In this document: positions 37,801 to 48,300 of the stretch, piece by piece | How positions within the stretch are numbered: position 1 is the stretch's first letter | How the letters are laid out: the number at the start of each line of letters is the position of its first letter | DNA from: Phoronis australis | Lineage: Eukaryota > Phoronida > Phoronidae | Assembly (NCBI GenBank): GCA_002633005.1 | Contig: NMRA01000002.1 | Coordinates: 458,876 to 518,875, forward strand | Length of the DNA stretch: 60,000 nt | Direction of reading: 5' to 3' | Translations under genes and position numbers: made by a program | The notes under the pieces: generated by a model | What the model was told of the DNA's origin: nothing | Database searches by the model: none | The model's input: only the letters and a program-made list of their open reading frames with translations

Positions 37801-40800
37801 CCATATTACAACAGGACTTTAGATGAGTTGCGATGAAACACATCTAGAATAATTAAGTCAAAAGACTTTTAATAAAGGCAACAGGTTAGCCAGCCCTTTC
37901 AAAATTTGACCACTTTAACACTTTTGAAAATAACGTGGTGACTCCAACTGATCTATGAAACTGTCGTAGAATTACACATAAAAGCTTAATAAGCATATTT
38001 CTTGATTTTACATTAACAAACAAATGGTAATGAAGTGTAGATTTAAACATTTTGTAATGACAAATAAGTAATCGCATGAAATTGACAAAGTCACAACAAT
38101 AACTAGGACATAAATACGCCCAACTGGATATACAGTGAAACAGTTTTGCCTGCTGACACTGCATTAAAACCTGGCTTCCGTTACACAGGTGTAAACGGGT
38201 CTTTACTATAGTCACTCATTATTTATTACTGAAAAATGATGTATGAACTAGCAGATGATCTTTCACCCATGCAACAACATCCAGGGCAAAGAAACCTGAT
38301 GACCATGAACACACATATCTGAACAAAACAGTCCCAGGCGGTCTGAAACCAGTCAGTTTCAGCATAGATTATAGACAGCAGATTCGCAACTCCAACATGT
38401 TCTTGCATACTATCCTAGAGGAGGCGCCACTCTCCAAAATTATCTATTTCAGTTTCCGGTTAGTGTATTATGATGACACAATAGCCAACCATGATTAGCA
38501 GACGGCATACTTGCCAGAAATAACACCAGATAATTTGGCCAGGTATCGCTACTGAATAACGACTTCAGCGCTTCTGTAAGAGCACAGATTTCGTCCATTG
38601 AAAGTATACAGAGTTGGCGGTCCATGTACTATATAGTCTATGGCTTCAGAGTTAAAGGATAAGGCCTTACACTTAGGGTGCATATTGGCAACTAAGGATG
38701 CACTATTGCAGAAATTCATAATTTCATTTTTGTCAAACAATCTTTCAGGTTATGTTGAGCCCCAGAAAAATGTTCGTTCGACTTTGGCCAACAGGGGGAC
38801 AACGTATCTCAAAAACAGCTAATTGGATTCACATGAAACCTTCAGATACCATGCTTTACTTACTATACTAAAAAAAGTTGACATTGGGAATTGTTTTTTA
38901 AGTGCACCCTTTTTGCACAAAGGGCAACCAAAAATAGGGCTCATGAAAGGAGTCGTGGATTTAATTAAATAACTACAATGATATGAACATAGCAAAAAGG
39001 TCTCTATGCCACAAGATCCAATAGTAGCCCTTTAATATGCACCTTCAAATGTTTGACACACAAATCACAGTAAAACAGCTCATGTTCCCGTTTTAAGTGA
39101 GTTTGCAGTGCACGTAAGCCGGAAAACTTTTGTCGGTCGCACAACTGACACGTGTGTTGTAACAGGTCGTAGTAGGCGTCTTGTACACCGCCATCCTCAA
39201 AGTAGATCTTCTGCTTCCTGTTCACAGGGTAGTGGGATGTGTTTACCTTCCGGAACTCACACAGCTTTCTACAGTAGACCACCTACAACCAGAACAAGAT
39301 TTAGTGAGGGCTGTTCCAGTAAAATCCGNNNNNNNNNNNNNNNNNNNNNNNNNNNNNNNNNNNNNNNNNNNNNNNNNNNNNNNNNNNNNNNNNNNNNNNN
39401 NNNNNNNNNNNNNNNNNNNNNNNNNNNNNNNNNNNNNNNNNNNNNNNNNNNNNNNNNNNNNNNNNNNNNNNNNNNNNNNNNNNNNNNNNNNNNNNNNNNN
39501 NNNNNNNNNNNNNNNNNNNNNNNNNNNNNNNNNNNNNNNNNNNNNNNNNNNNNNNNNNNNNNNNNNNNNNNNNNNNNNNNNNNNNNNNNNNNNNNNNNNN
39601 NNNNNNNNNNNNNNNNNNNNNNNNNNNNNNNNNNNNNNNNNNNNNNNNNNNNNNNNNNNNNNNNNNTGAGCTAATTCAGAAACCTAAGCATGTTTTATCA
39701 TGCCAACAGACTAAAAAAGTAAGGCAAAAGCGTGAAATAGGTGTTAACTGAAAACCACTCCAATTTGGTGGGCAGATCACTGAAATCTGATTTTCAGTTT
39801 GAATTGCAAAGGAGCGATGTTTTTATTTTTGATCAGATAAGCAAACTGAAAAATGCTTCAAAATAATAAAAAAACGTGTTGAGATAAATTTAAAATATAA
39901 TACCAATTTTTACCGTTATTCCCTAAGATGCCACGTTACACAGAAAAGGCGTCTCTATCGTAATAGTCCAGTTATGTAATGTTATAACATTGGCGAAGCA
40001 TTTCTTTGGTGCCATATTTATCTTCAATCTATTAGAAAATGAAAAAATAACACATCACTTGTGTCCATAGTTCTACATTGGTAAGACTACTATATTTACT
40101 GCTTCCAATTGACACCAGTTACAATACTTTTCAAAATACAAGAATCAATCTGTCGGTAGTATTGACACTCCAAACAACATATACAAAATAAACAAGATTG
40201 TCTAGGTTCAAAATCGACAGTTTAATAGTAATTAAAACATTGTTGTTTCTGCTATAAAATCCTTTGTATTTGTGCAGTGAGTGGTAAGCTCAGGCCCACG
40301 AAAATCCCATTTTCAAGACGGTCCAGACCATAAAATGGGCGTTGTAAATAACCGTTTTCCAAATCAATGACATCGTCATGTGTAGCCAGCTAGCTAGCTG
40401 TATGAAGACTATCGTCAAAATACAGCTAGGTACCACTGCGTGTATTTCTTCTGTAGACCCCGAAATTGCACAGCCAGGATAATTCTGCTCATTACCTCGC
40501 CGTGAAACTTGTATCAACATGTAAACCTAAAGACCGGACGGGGTACATGCAAAATCTGGGAATCAACCGACACCTTGCCTGTTGCAGCCGTTTAAGTGAA
40601 AAATAATGCAATAAACGTCATTTTCTAATGTAACTCTTCGCCTTTTCTAACAATGAAAAGTATGTCATGGTTTTGAAAACAGTACGCTCGTGTCACGCGC
40701 ATGCGCCATTTCCTAATATTTTGCAAAAACTTCATAGCAGCAAAATTTGTTCTGAAATTCGGTTTTTCGGTATCGAAATTAAGAAAAACTTATGAAGTGA

Positions 40801-41786
40801 AACCTGTTCCAATAATTTGTTGTGTCGTGTACGCAAGCTCGTGAAAGAACAACAGTTGATTGAAGAGTCGGTAAAAAAAGAAACTGGCCAATAGGTGACG
40901 CATTATTTCATGGCGCCGAAAGCCGTCGCTAAAGATCGCTCCACAACTTTAGCAGCAGAGTAACAATATAACGCCATTTTTTCCCAAACCGATAAATAAT
41001 TTAGTTTACTCCAGGAAGACTGTAGTTTTTAATGACACTAACTTGTGTCAGATTTTACCTTACCACTTTTTTAAGCACATCGGTGCAAAGCTGTATATTT
41101 AGTATACAGCTTTGTACCAAGGCTACGTCATGTGATATGAAAAGTGGCAATGATCTGTGAATGTCGTCTTCATGCTGGTCCAAAGATGTATCCAGATACC
41201 CACTGCTTACTATACAATTTGCAACATACGCCTTTGTAAAAGATTTTGTACCAACATATTGTTCAGTCTTAGGGTTAGGGGGAGATTAAACGGATTATAT
41301 TGCCAACTCATATGTAAGTTATTAGCTCAAGGATCAAGTGTAATCATAAAAAGGTTTCACAGATGGATTTACCATCAAGTGTATCACAAAATTTGTGTTG
41401 ACTGAGGCCTGGGCTGAGGAGGGGGAGATACAATTGTCTCAAACAAAGTTTACAGAACCCTCTCTCCCAGTCCCACAGATAGAGGAAAACGTATTTCTGA
41501 AGCGGAAGAACAGTCAGGAATTAACAACAATTCCCAGTAAAATACCCGATAGTGTAACTACAAATAAGCCCGACTGATTGAGGTAAATCACACCTTTATC
41601 CTCGATACAAACCTTCGGTAAATCTGCCCGGCAGATAGGGCAGTATGTGTGGTTACACAACACGCGCATTCGCGTGGCACATTTATAACAGATCGGATGG
41701 TCACATTTTCCAATTGAAAAATATACTATGTTTTCACTGCAGACATCACATAGCATTTCCTCGTCATCCTCTAATGGTGGAGGCAT
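31899..41786 (-). CDS. ZNF598: ZNF598, RING/C2H2 E3 ubiquitin ligase of ribosome quality control (6 coding exons, 1029 aa)
   Basis: Coding exons in transcript order: 41786-41613, 39282-39043, 37599-37388, 36180-35963, 34457-34361, 34047-31899. The sum is 3090 nt, 1029 aa; human ZNF598 is 904 aa. The start is MPPPLEDDEEM. A C3HC4 RING lies at residues 13-52 (C13, C16, C28, H30, C33, C36, C49, C52). C2H2-type fingers follow: C103/C106/H120/H125, C172/C175/H188/H193, then Cys/His pairs to about residue 253. The last exon codes a long low-complexity region with nine DFPxL-type motifs, four PPG[LM] motifs (about residues 810-870), a conserved C-terminal helical domain (YYQTCRDLLG, FPELLVLLPD) and a last CCHH finger (985-1004). 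Family knowledge: ZNF598/Hel2 recognises collided ribosomes and ubiquitinates 40S proteins eS10 and uS10; PPG-hydrophobic motifs bind the GYF domain of GIGYF2. The exon 1 donor was set after LPK because the next exon continues the human alignment in phase. The 338-N gap is in intron 1 and does not interrupt aligned protein. Confidence 0.95.
34458..38999 (-). other. ZNF598 introns 2-4 (non-coding parts)
   Basis: Introns at 37600-39042, 36181-37387 and 34458-35962, with the short intron 5 at 34048-34360. Intron 2 holds a member of a dispersed repeat family (about 38757-38870). Intron 4 holds the inverted partner of the 3' UTR repeat (about 35590-35770). Nothing else was recognised. Confidence 0.6.
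35590..35770. repeat. Inverted partner of the 31.6 kb repeat, in ZNF598 intron 4
   Basis: Contains TTTTTACTCATTGCTTGAG, GTGGCATTTCAAACCTTGC and GACCTTGGCTGAAATTGATG on the plus strand, the inverse orientation of the 3' UTR copy. Confidence 0.55.
39329..39666. other. Assembly gap (338 N)
   Basis: A run of unknown bases inside ZNF598 intron 1. The human ZNF598 alignment is continuous from exon 1 to exon 2, so no coding exon is obviously missing here. Confidence 0.99.
40383..40724. repeat. Dispersed ~350-bp repeat, copy 2
   Basis: Partner of 16861-17210. Lies in ZNF598 intron 1. The right part contains an NRF1-like CGCGCATGCGCC. Confidence 0.75.
41082..41118. repeat. Short near-perfect hairpin
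   Basis: A 16-bp arm GGTGCAAAGCTGTATA (41082-41097) and its inverse at 41103-41118 with one mismatch, separated by a 5-base loop. It lies in ZNF598 intron 1. Confidence 0.65.
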
Positions 41787-42308
41787 TTTCACTGCGTCTT
41801 GCCAATGTCTCCCCAGCTAACCTGCTTAGTATTCTGAGAAAAGCGCTGCTTTCCTCAATGAAAATCATAAAGATAGCCCGGATGTTACGGCGCGTGGTGA
41901 AATCTTCGTGACGTCACGATCAGGCAAGGTGTATATAAATATTTATATGGCAATATCATTGGTAAATAATTGCAGCAGAATCATTCAGTAAGTCGATATA
42001 TCCCCCAAAATAGCTCACAGAACTTTCACCATGAGTCACAAAAGCTGTTTGCACATTATAACGCAAACCCGGAAGTGACTTAACAGTCACGTTTATAAAC
42101 AGGGCAAATACAATGGATGGAAACTAATATTTCATATACATTGTCCCAGTTAATCATCCTATAAAGAATTAGTATGGTTAAAATTACCAAAAACCATTAT
42201 TTAAACGTGACTGTACGTGCTAGCAAGCTTTTTAAAATTTTATAATTGAAAAACTATAAATTTGTAGTTAACTATCAACTTTCAGAACCTGCGTCGTGTA
42301 CAACAAAA
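41787..42308. promoter_or_regulatory. Divergent promoter interval between ZNF598 (-) and synaptogyrin (+)
   Basis: Only 522 bp separate the two start codons. Visible motifs are a full CRE palindrome TGACGTCA (41909-41916), a TATATAAATA box (41932-41941) within an AT palindrome readable on both strands, and an ETS-type CCGGAAGTG (42069-42077). The CRE is 123 bp from the ZNF598 start codon; the TATA box suits a synaptogyrin start near 41960. A pyrimidine-rich acceptor (ctttcag ending 42285) just before the synaptogyrin ATG suggests a non-coding 5' exon upstream. Motifs are seen; the shared promoter is inferred. Confidence 0.55.
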
Positions 42309-45300
42309 ATGGAAGGAGGTGCATACGGTGCGGGCAAGGCTGGGGCTCCTTTTGACCCTATTGTCTTCATTAAAAAACCCCAAGTCATTGTTAGAATTGT
42401 TAGCTGGGTAAGTCATGAGTTGTATCACGACGACACTGCCTATTCTGAGTTTCTTTTGCTGCTGGCAAACCATGCAATAATGTTATCATTCCCAATCTTC
42501 CAGTTTCTTACTGCTGACATGGCCGTTCTGTATTTGCTTTTCATTTTGAATTTGAACTTTGTAAGTGTTGTTGCCTGTCGAGACTTAAGAACATGCGTTA
42601 TAGGTTGATAACTCTGTAATCAATACAGACTCCCAAACGTAGGGTTGGGGTGATCTCCGTTCTCACTTCTTAACTCATTTCAATAATACATCAGAATCGG
42701 TTGATTTTTCATTGGCTTTACTACCTCAGCACCCGCTAGCATCATTTCAATTTTCCCAAGGTATTCCCACGGGAATTCATTTCAGTCTTTCACAACATAC
42801 CTTTTGTGTGCGCCATAAGTATAGAAGGGAGTACTGCATACAGCATAGGCATAGCCACATACTCAGTCATAGGATGGATGTGCTGGAAGTCTGGCAATGT
42901 TCGCAATCTTTCCACTACATGGCATGCTTGTCGATTACTGTGATTAGCTGTTGTTTGACCTTTAATTAGGGTCATTCATTGTCTGACCCCAGTTCAAGTT
43001 CAAGCCACTAGGTGACATGCATGATTACCTGCTGCTTGACCTTCAGCCACGGTCAGACAATTGTGGTGAATCTGCAGTGTGTGTGTGTGTGTAGTAATAT
43101 GAAGGCCTCTCTTAATCAGTCGCCTACGGGCAATTGCACTTTGGGTGGCTGGTAAGGAGACCTGGCATTGAAGCAAGAGGTACCAGGTTCGAATCTCGGA
43201 GTAGGTGATTTTTCACTACACAATGAATGACTCCGATCGAAGATTAAGCAGCAGCCAGTAACAGCAATCAACGTGCTTGTCACATAGTAACGCATCTATG
43301 TAGCTATGAAATTTACATACACAATAGTTCATTCTGCTAAACTAGGTATGTTCTATAAGCTTGAAATAAACTTCCATAAGTATTCCTTGCGTGTACAGAT
43401 GATATTTAGAAAATTGATTGGTGGATGATGATGAAACTTGGTACATTGGCTTGCACTGTAAGTTTTCAACTTAGTACTAACATCCCGCAAAGACCACTTA
43501 AGTATTTCACAAGATATTTCTTGTCATCACCGTTTTGGAGTCTTAGAAACCTATTAATGGATTTGGTGAAACTGTCTTAGAGGCATTATGACAGGGACGC
43601 ACCTGGTTTATTTTTTGTCCAAAATTGGTGACATTGTGAGTCAAGCTACAAGTTTTTTGTTGGTTTATTGTAGATTAATCAGCAAGGTATTTTATGGTCA
43701 TAATAATATTGGTCAACCTAATCCAATACAAATGCTTCAGCTTTCAGTAGAAACGAGCAATTTCAGGCGAAGGTCATTGATTTCTTTTCAAGGTGATATT
43801 GACCAGATGTGTCAACAATGTTTGTCCACCTCACCATACATTGGTTACCTTGGAAAATAGACTCAATGCTTCATTAATCCTTAAACACTGTCGCCTGTCG
43901 GGCATTGTTCACAGTTTAAAGCTTTGCCGTTTAAATTGGCGATTTTGACACAAAATTTTTACTATTTAAAAATACTGACAATTGTGATCATTATTTTTTA
44001 AAAAATGTACCGGTAGCGAATTGGGATCAATTCTTGGATGCAAATATTGTTGTAACACAGAAACATGTACTTGTCAGTGTGAGTTACTGGTCATGCAAGA
44101 TTTTCAGATGAGTTCACCCTGTTTATAGAAATTGTGGTGTGGTGTTTGTGCGCTAAGGCATCATGACAGAGTTGCTCTTGGACTAGTAAATTTTCAGGCA
44201 CACTCAACTACCGAAGCACCCCCTATTGACTCTTAGATTTCTGTTAATTGTTTTGCACTGCTTGTTGAATTATTGTGAAAATCACTGAACAGGTTTTAAC
44301 ATAATTCAGGTCCAGGGATATGTTAGAAATGGGCCTATAAGTCCTTTGTCGGATGGATTTGGCTTTTTTAGCTGCTCCTACTTTATGATAATGCACACTT
44401 AGTTGTTGGTTGATGGTTCTTGATTAAATTTGTCACAGGAGTATATGACTGGGGTGGATTTCTGACCGACTTTTACCCTGGGATCTTTTACTGGTAGTTT
44501 TAGTTGTAGAAACCAAAGATGTTCCTCATTGATGGTATGTAGAGAATCCATTGGTTGATCTGAATTAATCTTAACTTAGAGATTTTGTTAAGTGTCGGCT
44601 CTCAGACTGGGTCTAATTTATTTTCAGAATGTCCGATTTGTATTCTGTACTTAAGTCCAAACATTTGCCTGTAACATTGTTAGAAGCTCTTGAAGAATGA
44701 AAAAAGAGCAATTTGGCCGTTATTTTTATCCTGAATTGGTGAGGTTTCTCCGTACCACTTTTGAACCGATTCCAAGTTTTGTGCTGCCGTAGTGTCTCTG
44801 TGCAGACTACTGGTAGTTGTTCATCTGGAAAATATTGAAAATTATTCATTTCTTGATTTGATGTTAGTTTAACAAAGGGAGGGGCTGACACTTTTTTACT
44901 TATTTCTGTTTTGGTCAGGGGTCCATCCAAGATTTCAAAAAGAGGATGTCGAAAATTAGTTGTATATGTAATTTCTCACTGTTTTGTATGACCAATAATG
45001 CCAGACAGCATTTTTATGACTCCAAGTCAAATTCGCTGTTTTTGTGTAGGTTACTATAGAGACATGGGACTGCGATAAAGTCTACATGATATCATCCAAT
45101 GAGCTCCCACAGCTTTCTTGCTTGCTGAGCAGGGCTTCTTAGCTAAGGTGTCAAAATTCAAACGAGGGTGTTTGGGTGTTTGTTTGGATACCCCCTATAT
45201 GAAGGCCTGGTTGTGGTCTAATGTTGGGTGCACAGTGGAGGCCCGACAATGGTTTGCATTGCACTTAACTAAGAGACTTATCCAATCCTGTATTGAAGCC

Positions 45301-48300
45301 TTGAATTGTAGCTTTTGTTCATTTCCCTAGGGTATTTTTGAACCTCTAGCCAAGTTTCACCACATTCTGGGTAAATGAACTGTCTTCATAAATTGGTCAT
45401 TTTCTTGTTATATGGCTGAAAACTCATATTTGAGAATTGGGATTACTATTGGAAGAAATTGACTTCTTGAGGTCATTACTGTTGACTGTAGAAAACAACA
45501 CAATCCGTTTTGCTTTTGTAATTGAATTGCAAGTCGCCTATTTCTCGGTTTTGTCTGCCAGACATTTTGCTGAAATCAAGGCCGATGACTTTACCAGATA
45601 AATGTGCAATACTCTGCCATTTATTGAGTGAGATTCAACTCAGCCAGCATAGCATTGCACTGCCACCACAGGACTTGCAGGTTCGATTCCAGGCTGTGGC
45701 TTATCTCAGAAAATCAGTTTTCTGGTCGATAATTTCTATTTAAAGTGAGCGGTTTCAGAAATTCTAATTTGCTGATGCTAGGATCCAGTGGTTAAAATGC
45801 AATAAACTTAGTGAAGACTATTCGACAATAATCAATAAAACTCACCGTTTCTGTTTAATAAAAATATCGTCACAGTTTCGTTGCTGACTCATCAGCTTCA
45901 GATCGACTGCTCTTATTTACCGACGTGGCCAGATTTGAGCAGCGGTGCTCAAACCTTTAAGCTATGCTGTGCCCTCTGCTACTTTGAATCATAGAAGAAT
46001 ATTTGTAGAAAAGTTATATTAGACAATAATTTTCTTACTACCATGAGGCCGACAAAGTGACAAATTTGCTTACAGCAATGTACTCGCATGCCTTCAAAAA
46101 TGTTCCCTTAGGTGTCACTGTCAACCACTGCAAAGTGGTAGTATGAATACAGCCAAATGGTGTCATGGGCCACTAGACATGTTTTACCTTTTGGCGTTGC
46201 TTTGCAGAAATGTCCCGTTAGTTATGCACTGTATTCAACCGTTTCTACATTATGCAATTAGGAAGTCAAAAATATGTCCCTAAAATTATCGTCAATGAGT
46301 CGTTAGTGATTCTATAACTTGACATCGGGTAATTAAATCCTTAGCATGTGGGTATTTTAATATACCTTTTACACACACGATGGTCTTTTTAAGGTGATTT
46401 GTTTACTTCACCGTTTGTGTCAATAACGAATGTATCATCATTGTTTTTATCTATTGTATGAAAGAGTTCAGTTACATGGGTCAAGAACAACAAATATCCA
46501 CGATGTTGTCTGTATTGGTATAGCTATGGCTGTTCAACTAGAACTTTGTTTTAGTGGCTAAAAAACAGCTGGCTAGAATACCTGATGCGTGACAATCATT
46601 TGTCCTGCACAGTGTTGCCAGTAGCTTATTAGGAACTAACTAGGTTAAAACTGTGAAGGCTTTGTTGGACTGGATTAAATTCTTTGGTACATACCACTCC
46701 TAAATGAGTATACCGTAGTTGCAATTTCTTGAGCGGAACCAATTACCAACCCACAATGCAATTGTACATAATCCAGGTCTGGCACACCTAGCATATAATG
46801 CCTGTATGATGTCACTACCATTAGTACCTAGTGCAGTTAAGCTACAAGTTTGTTGTTGGTAGATCAATTAGCGAGGTATTTACTCCACTATAATATTGGT
46901 CAATCTTATCCAATACTAGTGTTTCAGCTTTCAGTAGAAACCAGTGAGTTTCTGGCACACAGATCATTGATTTCTTTTCAAGTTTTTATTGACCAGATGT
47001 GTCGACAGGGTTTGTCCACCACACAACACAAAGGTTACCTAGGAAAAATAGAGTCAAGGCTTCATTAATCCTGACACTGCTGGGCATTGTGTAGGGTTTA
47101 AAATATAATTGTCAGCGCCTCCATTGAATAACGGTTCAAACTGGTTCTCAAAATACGGGCACGTTATATCCAACTATTGGCAAATTTGTTAGAAACAAAT
47201 TACAATTGAAAATTACTGGCAGCTGTGATGATTATTCAACAAACACATTTAATTTTAATCCATTTTTGGATGCAAAGTGGTTTATCATTTGATTCTTGTG
47301 ACGCAGAAACATGTATTTTTCAGTTTCAGTTTCTGGTCATTAACGGCTGGCAAATGAGATCACCCATTTGTAGAAATTGTGTTGACTGGGATGGTGATTT
47401 TAGCCATTATGAGTATATCTCATCTAGTTTATGAGGGTGCTTTGTCTTGCCAAACATTTATTTGCATTCTAGAATGGACATTACCAGTATTCGTGTCATT
47501 TTTCTCTCACAGTATCTCTTCCACTCATTGAGCAGTAGGCATTATTAACAATCAGAAGTTAATCCAGTATTTCAAAAAATATGGTGTCCAAAATGGGTTT
47601 CCCAATTTGTCTGTGTGTCAGTTATCAAGGATACGTGGCTATGTTTTAATGGCCTCAAGTCAAGTTTACTGTGGAGATATGGGTCTGCAATGAAGTCTTG
47701 CATCATATTTGAACTAAGTTTTTTACATGAATTGGCCAATGAACTCCTAGGGATGGTGCTAACAAGTTCAAACAAACCATTGCTTGTTTGCCTATTTTAC
47801 TTGGGGATCCAAATGGTGAAGAGGGCATCCTAGCTCCTGTATCAAAATTAGAGTCTGTGTCTGCTAGTTGAAGGCCTGCTGAGGTGTGGAGTGACCTGAC
47901 ATGCCTGAATAATTCTATCAATAAAATTTTTGTTCCATTTGCAAGGGGCTGTCAGTGCTACTGACCTGATCTGTCAGCAGTGTGTTGTTTTTGTACCACT
48001 CATATGGTAATTAGTTATTGATCAACTCTAATGGTCTGTCCTTATCTACCCCGATCCTAAGTGTTATATTTGCCAAAGCACCGTAGCCATTAAAATTGTG
48101 CATTTCACACACTGTATCCATTCAGTTTAACGTGCCGTCCACACGCAGACTTGAGTTACTCCTGGAACACAAGTTGCCGCATGGTTTGGGGGATGTCTGG
48201 ACGCTATTTTAACTAGTGCAACTTACCCCACTTGTGACAACAGAACTTACTCCACCTTATCGAGGTAGGGTAACATGTCCTAGGGTGACTTGCGCCACTT

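Larger units (their letters stand above)
39667..41612 (-). other. ZNF598 intron 1, right-hand part
   Basis: Contains the second copy of a ~350-bp dispersed repeat (40383-40724) and a short near-perfect hairpin (41082-41118). No further exon was recognised. Confidence 0.55.

Noticed and set aside
39108-39674. Open frames running through the N block
   Set aside because: Length comes from unknown bases; the real feature here is ZNF598 exon 2 on the other strand.
41265-41280. Two TTAGGG words (telomere-like)
   Set aside because: Only two units; no array.
41583-41606. Alternative ZNF598 exon 1 donor giving LPKVCIEDK
   Set aside because: The AAAG|gtgtga donor shifts phase relative to exon 2; the donor after LPK joins in phase and keeps alignment with human ZNF598.
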